In this document: in pieces, positions 9,174 through 18,750 of the stretch
Layout of the letters: each line of letters begins with the position of its first letter
How positions within the stretch are numbered: the stretch's first letter is position 1
From: Nocardia goodfellowii
GTDB taxonomy: Bacteria; Actinomycetota; Actinomycetes; Mycobacteriales; Mycobacteriaceae
Length of the DNA stretch: 64,000 bases
Direction: 5' to 3'
Assembly: GCF_017875645.1 (NCBI RefSeq)
Contig: NZ_JAGGMR010000001.1
Span: forward strand, 5,394,001 to 5,458,000
Program-made: the position numbers and the translations under genes
Notes under the pieces: model-generated
Databases searched by the model: none
The model's input: the letters and a program-made list of their open reading frames with translations, nothing else
What the model was told of the DNA's origin: nothing

Positions 9174-9215
9174 CGTTGAATCGTAGCGTTGGTTTCGTCA
9201 CTTACTACGTATTTA

Positions 9216-9376
9216 TACGAAACGAAAACCGTGTCGCCCCAAAGGAGCCCCTCGCTGAACCGTGTCGTCCTGACCCCCGATAAGTGAACATTATCGGCGG
9301 TCAGGCTATTCGCCTTCCCTCCAACTACCTCGGGACTATTTCGTTTACGTTTGGTTGCGGCATACGAAACGAAACC
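9216..9376. promoter_or_regulatory. Three TACGAAACGAAA boxes in divergent intergenic region
   Basis: The A/T-rich gap between the coiled-coil gene and the small gene at 9500 holds TACGAAACGAAA at 9216-9228, the inverted form TTTCGTTTACGT at 9339-9350, and TACGAAACGAAA again at 9363-9374. The last two face each other as an inverted pair. A short GATAAGTGAACATTATC imperfect dyad lies near 9280. Such spacing suits operators for a regulator of both divergent genes; the coiled-coil protein is a candidate binder. The rest of the gap (9174-9499) shows no gene. Confidence 0.45.
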
Positions 9377-9499
9377 GCGACGGAACCGGCGCAAAACTGT
9401 GCACCCGGTAGGTGCCAGCCGCAGTGCGCCAGACAAAACCCCAACGCGATAGATTGCGCAGGACCCACACGCCCTCCCCCCAGACGAACGGAGTCCGAC

Positions 9500-9865
9500 G
9501 TGTCCGACGCAGAACCGATCAGCTGGGACCACCTCAAAACCCGGCGCCCCAGCGACGCCGATCGCACCGCGCTGCGCGACACGCTCGTCGAACGCGCCGT
9601 CGCGGTGCGCCAGCACGGCTGGGACGACTATCGCGAGGTTTGGACCCCGGGCGAGATGGCCGGTGTCGCCTATCTGCTGCAGGATTCCGCGCTGCTCGAA
9701 GAACTCGACGAGCACGAGGGTTCGGTGCTGACCAGGTTCGCCGGAGCCCTCTACGGGTTCGCCGGCGCGCGCAAGGAGATCGAGTCGGGACTGGTCGAGA
9801 CCCAAGCCTGGTTCGCCGCGGCCCGCGCGGAACTGGCTACTCGCAGTTCCGGCACGGACCGCTAG
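9500..9865 (+). CDS. Hypothetical protein, 121 aa
   Basis: GTG 9500 was chosen because GGAG lies six bases upstream and coding-type third positions begin there; an earlier in-frame ATG would add low-complexity sequence from the operator region. The product is acidic and helical (SDAEPISWDHLKTRRPSDAD, then HGWDDYREVWTPGEMAGVAY), with no membrane segment, Cys cluster or recognised domain. It diverges from the coiled-coil gene and may share its repeated operator boxes. It converges with the AAA ATPase gene, leaving a 12-bp gap. Confidence 0.6.
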   Translation: MSDAEPISWDHLKTRRPSDADRTALRDTLVERAVAVRQHGWDDYREVWTPGEMAGVAYLLQDSALLEELDEHEGSVLTRFAGALYGFAGARKEIESGLVETQAWFAAARAELATRSSGTDR

Positions 9866-9877
9866 TCTTCTGCCGAT

Positions 9878-11029
<1,152 letters not shown>

Positions 11030-11104
11030 TTCGATGATCTTCCGGCTATCCCGGCTCTCGGTCCACCCAATATTGTGGCCGGTGTCGAGATCATCGAGGA
11101 GACC

Positions 11105-11515
11105 ATGATGGCCAAGTACCTGTTGCTCAAGCACTATCGGGGCGCGCCGGCGGCGGTCAACGATGTGCCGATGGAGCAGTGGACGCCGGAGGAGGTCTCG
11201 GCCCACCTGCGCTACATGGCCGATTTCGCCGCCCGGCTCGAAACCACCGGCGAGTTCGTCGACCATATGGCGTTGTCCCCGGAGGGCACTTTCGTCCGCT
11301 ACGACGGCGAGGGCAAGCCGCCGGTCACCGACGGTCCGTTCGCCGAAACCAAGGATCTGATCGCCGGCTGGATGGTGATCGACGTCGACACCTACGAGCG
11401 TGCCCTCGAACTCGCCGCCGAATTGTCCGCGGCGCCGGGTGCGGGTGGCAAGCCCATTCACGAGTGGCTCGAGTTGCGCCCGTTCTACTCCTCGGCCCCG
11501 ACCATCACGGAGTAG
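11105..11515 (+). CDS. YCII-related DGPF-domain protein
   Basis: A 136-residue protein (ATG 11105, or the second ATG at 11108, after GAGGAGA). It contains the diagnostic DGPFAETKD (VTDGPFAETKDLIAGW) of the YCII-like DGPF family. It is followed after six bases by an ECF42-type sigma factor, the characteristic genomic partner of this family; the DGPF gene is usually a target of that sigma factor. The biochemical role of DGPF proteins is not settled. Confidence 0.9.
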   Translation: MMAKYLLLKHYRGAPAAVNDVPMEQWTPEEVSAHLRYMADFAARLETTGEFVDHMALSPEGTFVRYDGEGKPPVTDGPFAETKDLIAGWMVIDVDTYERALELAAELSAAPGAGGKPIHEWLELRPFYSSAPTITE

Positions 11516-11521
11516 CGCGCG

Positions 11522-12682
11522 GTGGATGAGACTCTGCTGCGGTCGCTCACCCCGACGGTGATCGGGATTCTCGGTCGCCGTGGCGCGGATTTCGCGACGG
11601 CCGAGGACGCCGTGCAGGAGGCCCTGCTCGAAGCGGTGCGGGTGTGGCCGCAGGACCCGCCGCGCGATCCCAAGGGCTGGCTGGTCGCGGTGGCCTGGCG
11701 CAAGTTCCTCGACCTCGCCCGCGCCGACACCTCCCGGCGCCGGCGTGAGGAACTCGTCGAGGAGGAGCCGCCGCCGGGCCCCGCGCAGACCATGGACGAC
11801 ACCCTGCAGCTGTATTTCCTGTGCGCGCATCCCGATCTGACGCCGGCCTCGGCGGTCGCGTTGACACTGCGTGCTGTCGGCGGTCTGAGCACCAAACAGA
11901 TCGCGCAGGCCTATCTCGTGCCCGAGGCCACCATGGCGCAGCGGATCAGCCGCGCCAAACGCACCGTCTCCGGCGTCCGCCTGGACCGGCCGGGGGATGT
12001 CGCGACGGTGCTGCGCGTGCTCTACCTCGTCTTCAACGAGGGCTACTCCGGCGACATCGATCTCGCGGCCGAGGCGATCCGGCTCACCCGCCAGCTCGCG
12101 GCCGCGATCAAACACGAGGAGGTGGCGGGACTGCTCGCGCTCATGCTGCTGCACCACGCCCGCCGCCCGGCCCGCACTCGTCCCGACGGCAGCCTGGTAC
12201 CGCTGGCCGAGCAGGACCGCGGCTTGTGGGACACCCGCCTGATCGCCGAGGGCGTCGATATCCTGCAGGCCGCTCTGGCCCGAGATCGGTTAGGCGAGTT
12301 CCAAACTCAAGCCGCCATCGCCGCGCTGCACGCCGACGCGCGCACCGCCGCCGAGACCGACTGGGTGCAGATCGTGGAGTGGTACGACGAACTGCTGCGG
12401 TTCACCGACAACCCGGTGGCCCGCCTCAACCGCGCCGTCGCGCTCGGTGCGGCCGACGGCCCGCACGCCGGACTGGCGGCGCTGGCCGAACTCGACCCGT
12501 CGCTGCCCCGCTATGCCGCCGCCGCGGCCTATCTGCACGAGCGTGCCGGTGATCTCGCCGACGCCGCGCGCCTCTACACCGAAGCCGCCCATGCGGCGCC
12601 CAACCTGCCCGAACGCGGACATCTCACCCGCGAGGCCGCTCGACTCAACGCCCGGCTGCGAGCCACGGAGGCTCCCGGCTAG
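11522..12682 (+). CDS. ECF42-type RNA polymerase sigma factor with C-terminal TPR-like extension
   Basis: A 386-residue protein from GTG 11522. Region sigma2 is at about 5-70 (GADFATAEDAVQEALLEAVR) and sigma4 at about 110-155 (GLSTKQIAQAYLVPEATMAQ). A roughly 200-residue helical extension follows (NEGYSGDIDLAAEAIRLTRQ, LNRAVALGAADGPHAGLAAL). That extension and the upstream DGPF gene define the ECF42 group, which has no classical anti-sigma factor. The extension is thought to be needed for activity in that group. None of the key blocks is missing. Confidence 0.9.
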   Translation: MDETLLRSLTPTVIGILGRRGADFATAEDAVQEALLEAVRVWPQDPPRDPKGWLVAVAWRKFLDLARADTSRRRREELVEEEPPPGPAQTMDDTLQLYFLCAHPDLTPASAVALTLRAVGGLSTKQIAQAYLVPEATMAQRISRAKRTVSGVRLDRPGDVATVLRVLYLVFNEGYSGDIDLAAEAIRLTRQLAAAIKHEEVAGLLALMLLHHARRPARTRPDGSLVPLAEQDRGLWDTRLIAEGVDILQAALARDRLGEFQTQAAIAALHADARTAAETDWVQIVEWYDELLRFTDNPVARLNRAVALGAADGPHAGLAALAELDPSLPRYAAAAAYLHERAGDLADAARLYTEAAHAAPNLPERGHLTREAARLNARLRATEAPG

Positions 12683-12732
12683 CCACTGCCGGGGATAACT
12701 CCGCCGCGCCGGGTCGCCCCTACCGTGGAGGC

Positions 12733-13614
12733 ATGACCACCAACACGATCATGTTGAACAACGGCGTCGACATGCCGGCGCTGGGTTTGGGCGTGTACCA
12801 GACGCCGCCGGAGGTGACGGCCGAATCGGTCGCGGAGGCGCTGCGGGTCGGCTATCGCCACATCGATACCGCCGCCGTCTACGGCAACGAACGTGAGGTC
12901 GGCGCGGGTATCCGCAGTTCCGGGCTGGACCGCGCGGAGGTCTTCGTCGAGACGAAGGTCTGGATCAGTGATTACGGCACCGACGCGACCCTGCACGCCT
13001 TCGACAAGAGCGCCGCCAAGCTCGGTGTGGGCCGCATCGATCTGCTGATCCTGCACCAGCCGCTGTCCGGTGAGTTCGACCGCACCATCGACGCCTACCG
13101 GGCGCTGGAGAAGCTCCTCGCCGAGGGCAAGGTTCGTGCGATCGGTGTCAGTAATTTCATGACCGAGCACCTGAAGCGTTTGCTGTCGGCGATCTCCGTG
13201 CCGCCCGCGGTGAATCAGATCGAGCTGCACCCCTATTTCCAGCAGCGCGACGTGCAGAAGCTCGACAACCAGAACGAGATCCTGACTCAGGCCTGGTCGC
13301 CGATCGGCGGCATCACCGCCTATTCCGGTGCCGAGAAGCACACCTTCGACGATCCGACGCTGCTGAAGATCGCCGCGCAGCACGGCAAGACGGCCGCGCA
13401 GGTGATGTTGCGCTGGCATCTGCAGGAAGGCCGTTCGGCCATTCCGAAATCGACCAAACCGGAGCGCATCGCCGAGAACTTCGATGTCTTCGACTTCGAC
13501 CTCACCCTCGAGCAGATCGCCGCCATCGACAGCCTCGACACCGGTGACCGCGGCGGGCCCGATCCCGACAGCATCACCATCGAAACCTATGGCCGGGAGA
13601 TCCCCGAGGCCTGA
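12733..13614 (+). CDS. Aldo/keto reductase
   Basis: A 293-residue AKR of the 2,5-diketo-gluconate-reductase-like group, normally NADPH-dependent and cytosolic. The tetrad is visible: Asp45, Tyr50 (HIDTAAVYGNE), Lys75 (VETKVW) and His108 (ILHQP). The cofactor-binding IPKSTKPERIAENFDVFDF lies near the C-terminus. The substrate cannot be told. It is a single gene after the sigma factor and converges with a secreted-protein gene. Confidence 0.92.
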   Translation: MTTNTIMLNNGVDMPALGLGVYQTPPEVTAESVAEALRVGYRHIDTAAVYGNEREVGAGIRSSGLDRAEVFVETKVWISDYGTDATLHAFDKSAAKLGVGRIDLLILHQPLSGEFDRTIDAYRALEKLLAEGKVRAIGVSNFMTEHLKRLLSAISVPPAVNQIELHPYFQQRDVQKLDNQNEILTQAWSPIGGITAYSGAEKHTFDDPTLLKIAAQHGKTAAQVMLRWHLQEGRSAIPKSTKPERIAENFDVFDFDLTLEQIAAIDSLDTGDRGGPDPDSITIETYGREIPEA

Positions 13615-13623
13615 ACAGCGAGG

Positions 13624-14061
13624 TCAGGGCACCAGCAGGTACCACTCGGCGAAGGTGCCCTGCATGGGCCAGCTGGCGGCCATGATCTTGGCCGGGCCCA
13701 TGCCCACCCACAGGTCGGCGGTGACGGTCTCGCCCGGAGTCGCGGCGGCGTGCACGTAGACATTGTGGTGGCGGGCACCGGCCGAACCGACCCAGCCCAG
13801 CGAGACCTGGTTACCGCACGGGCCGCGCTGATATCCCAGCGCGCGCACGTGGGCCCGGACGAAACCGGGGCGATGCGGGGCGGCTTCGACGGCCACGTTG
13901 ATCGCGCCCGCGCAGAAGTTGGCGTTGCCGAAGTTGTAGAGGGTGGTGCCGAAGGGCGCGAATTGGGGAAGCGGGTCCGCTTGGGCGGGTTGCGCGCCGA
14001 AGACCAGCGCGCCCGCGCCCGCCGCCGCCAGGAGCCCTGCTGCCATCTGCCGAATCATCAT
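13624..14061 (-). CDS. Small secreted protein of unknown function
   Basis: ATG 14061 or 14058 is preceded by GGAAGGA. The 145-residue product begins with a clear signal peptide (MMIRQMAAGLLAAAGAGALV) and a likely AxA cleavage (QPAQADP). The mature part has two Cys residues (NANFCAGAIN, RGPCGNQ) that may form a disulphide. It reads as a small beta-rich domain ending TFAEWYLLVP. No named family recognised; such secreted singletons are common in Nocardia. Confidence 0.75.
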   Translation of the reverse strand: MMIRQMAAGLLAAAGAGALVFGAQPAQADPLPQFAPFGTTLYNFGNANFCAGAINVAVEAAPHRPGFVRAHVRALGYQRGPCGNQVSLGWVGSAGARHHNVYVHAAATPGETVTADLWVGMGPAKIMAASWPMQGTFAEWYLLVP

Positions 14062-14261
14062 CTGTGGATGTCCTTCCCGCATAACGACATTCGCGACGGT
14101 ACTACTATCGGTAGGCGCGCGGAGTCGATTGCCGATATCGAGGGCACGGATACGGTCCGATCGTCCGGAATCGCTGCCCGTTCGTCTGAGTAGACCGCGA
14201 ATTGTCGTTCCGGGCGTAGGTTGAGGCGGCAACAGAAACACCAGCTCCGGAGGGAGCGCTC

Positions 14262-15170
14262 ATGACCACCATGGTGATGACCGGCGGCACTTCAGGATTC
14301 GGCGCGATCACGGCCGAACGGCTCAAAGGCGGTAACGCCCGGGTCATTCTCGGGGCGCGCCGCCCGGAATCCGACGTAGACACCTTCCCCCTGGATCTGG
14401 CCGAACTGGCCTCGGTACGACGCTTCGCCGACGCGGTCCGAGAAGATCTGGGCGACACACCGATCGATGCGCTCGTGCTCAATGCCGGGCTGATCCGGCC
14501 CGACGCCGACGGCCGCACCGTCGACGGATTCGAGACGACCTTCGCGGTCGATCACCTCGCCCACTATCTGCTGCTGCGGCTGCTCCTGCCCGCCCTGGCC
14601 GAGGACGCGATCGTCACACTGACCACCAGCGGAACCCACGACCCCGCGACCGCAACGAGCCTGGTCCCGCCCCGGCACGCCGACGCGGAACTGCTCGCCC
14701 ACCCCGATCGCGATCCCGACCGGGAGTCCGACGCGCGTAAGGCCGGCCAGCATGCCTACACCGCCGCCAAACTGTGCGCGGTGCTGACGGTGCGCGCGGT
14801 GCGCGAACGGCACCCGAACCTGACCGTGCTCGCCTACGACCCCGGCCAGGTCTTCGGTACCGGGCTGGCCGAAGAACTCGCGCTGCCGCTGCGGATCGCC
14901 TGGAAGGTCATGGGTACACCCGTGGGCTGGCCCGCCCGCCGTTTCAGCCCCACCCTCAACACGCGCTCGGCGGCCGGAAACACCTTGGCCGACTTGGTGT
15001 TCCGGCTCGAGACCCCGCCCCCCGGCCACACCTATGCCGCGGTGCGCCGCGGCAAGCTCGCCTGGATCGAGCCGTCGGTCCAGGCCCGCGACGACAAACT
15101 CGCCGACATCCTCTGGCGCGACAGCGCTCGCCTGCTCGGCCTGCCCACCGGCGAGGATTCCGCACAGTGA
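14262..15170 (+). CDS. Short-chain dehydrogenase/reductase
   Basis: A 302-residue SDR with cofactor motif TGGTSGFG (7-14), NAG (74-76) and active-site Tyr166-x3-Lys170 (YTAAK). The length and the LAHYLLLRLLLP segment resemble the protochlorophyllide-reductase/retinol-dehydrogenase-like SDR subgroup. A strong GGAGGGAG precedes the ATG. The substrate is unknown. It faces away from the secreted-protein gene across 200 bp that should contain both promoters. Confidence 0.88.
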   Translation: MTTMVMTGGTSGFGAITAERLKGGNARVILGARRPESDVDTFPLDLAELASVRRFADAVREDLGDTPIDALVLNAGLIRPDADGRTVDGFETTFAVDHLAHYLLLRLLLPALAEDAIVTLTTSGTHDPATATSLVPPRHADAELLAHPDRDPDRESDARKAGQHAYTAAKLCAVLTVRAVRERHPNLTVLAYDPGQVFGTGLAEELALPLRIAWKVMGTPVGWPARRFSPTLNTRSAAGNTLADLVFRLETPPPGHTYAAVRRGKLAWIEPSVQARDDKLADILWRDSARLLGLPTGEDSAQ

Positions 15171-15242
15171 CGAATTGAACCCATACTCCTACCCCGGCGA
15201 AACTCGCCAAACCACACCAACTTTCCCGCGCCCGATCCCATA

Positions 15243-15863
15243 GTGGACGACATGATGAAGGTGAGCCGCTGGTGCGGCCTCCTGACGGGACCGCTGTTCA
15301 TCGTCGCGTTCCTGATCGAGGGTGCGCTGCGGGACGGCTACAACCCGATGCGGCATCCGGTCAGCGCGCTGTCGCTGGGGCCGTGGGGCTGGACGGCCAG
15401 CCTCACCTTCGGTGTGTGCGGTGTCCTGGGGCTGATCTTCGCGGTGGGACTGTGGCGGGCCGGAGCGGTGGTGGCGGCGATGCTGGTGGGGCTGTGGGCG
15501 ATCGGGCTGCTCGGGTTGGGCGTGTTCGTCACCGATCCGGTCAGCGGGTATCCGCCCGGGGTCCCCGCGCCCCCGCACACCACCCTGCACAGCACACTGC
15601 ACAACATCTTCTCGGTCCTGGTGCTGCTCGGGCTCACCGCGGCGTGTTTCGTGTTCGCGGGCGATCGCGGCTGGCTCTGGATGGGCTATTCGCTGGCCTC
15701 GGGCCTGGTGTTCGGGGTGGCTTTCATGGTGGCGGGCAGCGGATTCGCGCAGGCGCCGAACCTGGTCGACACCGGCGGTCTGTGGCAGCGGATCGCGATC
15801 GTCGCCGGGTGGACGTGGCTGACGGTGCTGGCGTTTCTGTCGAAGGAGCTGTCGAGCGCATAG
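15243..15863 (+). CDS. DUF998 family membrane protein
   Basis: A 206-residue integral membrane protein (GTG 15243; ATG 15252 is an alternative) with six hydrophobic segments. The DUF998 signature loops are MRHPVSALSLGPWGW and a conserved HSTLHN after the third membrane segment. The function of the family is unknown. It is a probable single gene; the next gene starts 37 bp downstream and may be read through. Confidence 0.85.
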   Translation: MDDMMKVSRWCGLLTGPLFIVAFLIEGALRDGYNPMRHPVSALSLGPWGWTASLTFGVCGVLGLIFAVGLWRAGAVVAAMLVGLWAIGLLGLGVFVTDPVSGYPPGVPAPPHTTLHSTLHNIFSVLVLLGLTAACFVFAGDRGWLWMGYSLASGLVFGVAFMVAGSGFAQAPNLVDTGGLWQRIAIVAGWTWLTVLAFLSKELSSA

Positions 15864-15899
15864 TGTTGGACCGCAACCGGAAACGTGGAAGGCGGTGCG

Positions 15900-17090
15900 G
15901 TGGACGCGGTACCCGAGCTGGTGCGCGACGAGCTGCGCCGCGGCGTGCGCAGTGTGCTGGTGGACGCTGCGGCGCTGCGGCTGGTGCGGGAACGATTCGA
16001 CGACGTGCAGGCCGGGTCGCTGCGCCGGTATCTGGAGGCGTCGCAGTCGGCGAACACGTTGCGCGCCTATCGCACCGACTGGATCGCGTGGGCCGGATGG
16101 TGTGCCGGTGAACAGCGGCAAGCGCTCCCGGCCGATGCGCTGGATGTGGCCGTCTATCTGGCGGCGGCCGCCGACGCCCGGCGCGAGAACGGCGAATGGG
16201 CTTTCAGCCCGGCCACTTTGGAACGCAAGTCGGCCGCGATCGCCGCGGTGCATGCCGCCAACGGGCTGCCCTCGCCGACCCGCTCGGATGTGGTCCGATT
16301 GACCCTGCGCGGTATCCGCCGCACCCGCCGCACCCCACCGACCCGTAAACGCCCGGTCCTGCTGCACACGCTGGACCAGCTGCTGTCGGGTCTGCCCGTC
16401 CCCGGCTGGCCCACCGAACCCGCCCGCCGCCGCGACGCGCTCGCGTTGCTCATCGGTTTCGCCGGTGCCCTGCGCCGTAGTGAACTCGCCGGCTTGCGCG
16501 TCGCCGACGTGCGGGTCAGCCTCGATCACGGCACCGGCGAACCGCTGCTGCTGGTGCATCTTCCGACCACCAAGACCGATCCCACCGGTGTCGCCGAGCA
16601 GCGGGTGGCGCTGCCGCGCGGCCGGCATCCCCGCACCTGCCCGGTGTGCGCCTTCGCCGACTGGGTCCAGTTGCTGGAAATCCACGCCAACACCGGCTCG
16701 CCCGGGATCCGGGCCTGGCTCGATCACGCGCCCGCCGCCGACACCAGCCTGCATCGCTGCCACGGTTTCACCGGCACCCGCTTGACCGAAAACCCTGACC
16801 TGCCACTGTTTCCCGCCATCACCCGGCACGGCGGCATCGGTGCCGAGGCGATGTCCGGCCGCGCCGTCGCCGAACTGGTCAAACGCTATGCCGCCCGGGC
16901 GGGCCTGGATCCGGACCTGTTCTCCGGCCACTCGCTGCGCGCCGGCTTCGCCACCCAGGCCGCCCTCGGCGGCGCGTCCGACCGAGAGATCATGCGCCAG
17001 GGCCGCTGGACCAATCCGCGCACCGTGCACAACTACATTCGCACCGCCAACCCCTTGGAAGACAACGCGGTGACCAAACTCGGGTTGTAG
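15900..17090 (+). CDS. Tyrosine recombinase / phage-type integrase
   Basis: GTG 15900 (with GGAAGG eight bases upstream) gives 396 residues. An N-terminal core-binding domain (SANTLRAYRTDWIAWAGWC) is followed by the catalytic domain with Arg192/193 (GALRRSELAGL), His344-x2-Arg347 (SGHSLRAGF), a GRW box and nucleophile Tyr379 (HNYIRTAN). All catalytic positions are present, so the enzyme should be active. A CPVC pair lies in an insertion (HPRTCPVCAFADW). No att repeat, excisionase or phage structural gene is adjacent, so its substrate is unclear; it may be a domesticated or orphan integrase. Confidence 0.88.
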   Translation: MDAVPELVRDELRRGVRSVLVDAAALRLVRERFDDVQAGSLRRYLEASQSANTLRAYRTDWIAWAGWCAGEQRQALPADALDVAVYLAAAADARRENGEWAFSPATLERKSAAIAAVHAANGLPSPTRSDVVRLTLRGIRRTRRTPPTRKRPVLLHTLDQLLSGLPVPGWPTEPARRRDALALLIGFAGALRRSELAGLRVADVRVSLDHGTGEPLLLVHLPTTKTDPTGVAEQRVALPRGRHPRTCPVCAFADWVQLLEIHANTGSPGIRAWLDHAPAADTSLHRCHGFTGTRLTENPDLPLFPAITRHGGIGAEAMSGRAVAELVKRYAARAGLDPDLFSGHSLRAGFATQAALGGASDREIMRQGRWTNPRTVHNYIRTANPLEDNAVTKLGL

Positions 17091-17117
17091 CGGGCGTCTT
17101 GCGGGCATTCCCGCCCT

Positions 17118-17837
17118 GTGACAGATGCGCTGCCGCCCCGGTTCTGGCCGCTCGCCGCCGGGACCTACACGATCACCTCGGGTTTCGGGCCGCGCGCGGG
17201 CGGGTTCCACTATGGGCTGGATTTCGCCGCGCCGGTGGGCACGCCCTGCTACGCACCCGCCGACGGCGTGTGCGTGGAAGGAGCCGAGCGCACCGAGGTC
17301 CAGGGGTTCGGGCGATGGGTGTGGCTGGACTGCCAGGCCGCGGTCGGCGCGGATTTCGTCATCGGACACGGTGACCCGGCCGTGCGCCGCGGCGATCCGG
17401 TCCGGGCGGGCCAGCTCATCGGATTTGTGAACTCCCATGGTGATTCGAGCGGTCCGCACGCCCATGTCGAGGTGTGGACCGCGCCCGGCCGGGTGGGTGG
17501 CCGCGCCATCGACCCGGCCGGCTGGTTCGCCGGCGCACAGCATCCCCCACCCGGAGACGAGGAGCTCATGGCCCTGACGTTCGTCAATTTCGAAGGCAAG
17601 ACCGTCGATGCCGCGACCGCGCTGTACTGGATCGATCGCCGCACCCAGCAGAACGAAGTGATGCTGATGGCGATTCTCGATCAGCTGCTGGGCCCCGGCG
17701 CGGGCCGCGCGGTGCGCGATCGCGCCGCCCAGCAGCAGGCGGGCTGGCCGCAGAACGGCGGCCGCTCACTCAACGATCTGACCGCCGCCATCGCCGAACA
17801 GCTCGACGTCCCCGGAGCCGAGGACACCGCGTCCTGA
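17118..17837 (+). CDS. M23 family metallopeptidase (LytM-like)
   Basis: A 239-residue protein from GTG 17118. The peptidase domain covers about 15-140 with zinc ligands His31 and Asp35 (FHYGLD) and the HAH motif His114/His116 (GPHAHVEVW), plus VIGHGD. M23 enzymes cut peptidoglycan cross-bridges. There is no signal peptide or membrane segment. The C-terminal 90 residues (ALTFVNFEGKTVDAATALYW onward) form a separate domain, as in actinophage lysins. With the recombinase directly upstream, a phage origin is possible. Confidence 0.82.
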   Translation: MTDALPPRFWPLAAGTYTITSGFGPRAGGFHYGLDFAAPVGTPCYAPADGVCVEGAERTEVQGFGRWVWLDCQAAVGADFVIGHGDPAVRRGDPVRAGQLIGFVNSHGDSSGPHAHVEVWTAPGRVGGRAIDPAGWFAGAQHPPPGDEELMALTFVNFEGKTVDAATALYWIDRRTQQNEVMLMAILDQLLGPGAGRAVRDRAAQQQAGWPQNGGRSLNDLTAAIAEQLDVPGAEDTAS

Positions 17838-17860
17838 CCGCAGCGGGCCTACGCTGGGGT

Positions 17861-18166
17861 ATGAGCACTGGTTCGGTCTCGCTCTGGAGTCGAGACGGCT
17901 TGTATATCACCGCGAGCGTGCGGGATTCGGGGGCGCTGGTCATCGAAGGCCAGCACCTGAGACAGGGCGGGGAGTTCGAGTACACGCTCACCGTCGCCCC
18001 GGAGAAAGTGGTGTACGTACTGGAAGCCCTCGGTGGCAGACCCGAAGCCGACGTGCTCGAGCTGCTGGCCGCGAACGCCGAATCGATTGTGCGCCAGGGC
18101 GAGAAATCGTGGCTGGAAAGCCTGGGCCTCACGCCCGAATTCTGGACACGCGAGGGCGCACGGTGA
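17861..18166 (+). CDS. Hypothetical protein, 101 aa
   Basis: ATG 17861, 24 bp after the M23 stop. The sequence (SLWSRDGLYITASVRDSGAL, YTLTVAPEKVVYVLEALGGR) predicts a small beta-sheet followed by helices and ends with LGLTPEFWTREGAR. It resembles widespread actinobacterial proteins of about 100 residues that give DNA or ligand no recognisable motif. No function can be assigned. It converges with the nitroreductase-like gene eight bases away. Confidence 0.65.
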   Translation: MSTGSVSLWSRDGLYITASVRDSGALVIEGQHLRQGGEFEYTLTVAPEKVVYVLEALGGRPEADVLELLAANAESIVRQGEKSWLESLGLTPEFWTREGAR

Positions 18167-18173
18167 ATAGTGT

Positions 18174-18653
18174 TCAGCGCGGGCGCAATTCGAAGATCCG
18201 GAAGTGCCGCCCACCGGAAAGCTCGCATTCCATCTGGTAGCCGGGCCAGAACTCCACGGCCAGATCCCAGGCGCGTTTGCGCTCCACACCGGTGATCTCG
18301 GTGACGGTGGCCGCGCCGCATCGGCCGCGGTAGCAGACTTCGGCGGTCTCGGCGGCACGCAAGTTCGCCGACCACACCGGATGTTTCGGACTGCCCCAAT
18401 TGGATCCGAGGACCAGGAACCGTTCGTCCTCGGGCACGGCCAGCAGCGAGGTGGTACGCGGCAGACCGGTTTTGCGGCCCGGCACCGTGATCTGCACCGA
18501 CGGCAATCCCGCCACATCCAGGATTCCTCTGCGGCCCTGACTGATTCGGCGCACCCCGCGTTCCAGCCGCAAGATCGCGGGTTTTGCGCGCATGACCCAG
18601 GGACGCTGGGCCACCCGGCGAGCAACTCTGGCTAATGGATTCCGCATGCGCAT
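18174..18653 (-). CDS. Deazaflavin (F420)-dependent nitroreductase-family protein
   Basis: A 159-residue protein from ATG 18653 (18647 gives MRNPLARVARR). The split-barrel Ddn-family core is visible: VQITVPGRKTGLPRTTSLLA, VLGSNWGSPKHPVWSANLRA, then a C-terminal barrel strand. This is the family whose members bind F420 or carry out related reductions. The GRKTGLPR and NWGSPKHPVW motifs are typical. Its substrate is unknown. It lies downstream of the RidA gene on the same strand, 97 bp away. Confidence 0.85.
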   Translation of the reverse strand: MRMRNPLARVARRVAQRPWVMRAKPAILRLERGVRRISQGRRGILDVAGLPSVQITVPGRKTGLPRTTSLLAVPEDERFLVLGSNWGSPKHPVWSANLRAAETAEVCYRGRCGAATVTEITGVERKRAWDLAVEFWPGYQMECELSGGRHFRIFELRPR

Positions 18654-18750
18654 CGAGTTACCCGCCGGCGTCGATCCACACCTGCCGTGCCGACCGCACA
18701 CCACGGGCCTCGCCGCCGCCGGCAGTGTTGCCGGAGGCGGCGAGGCGGCA

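Noticed and set aside
8124..9179. Long glycine/phenylalanine-rich plus-strand frames
   Set aside because: They are the antisense of the alanine-rich coiled coil; repeats come from the codons of the real gene.
11030..12157. N-terminal extension of the AAA ATPase frame to 12157
   Set aside because: This part is antisense to the DGPF and sigma genes; the ATG at 11029 gives the natural start.
15189..17543. A 784-codon open frame on the minus strand
   Set aside because: It lies antisense to the DUF998, recombinase and M23 genes, reads as Arg/Gly/His-rich shadow and has no domain.
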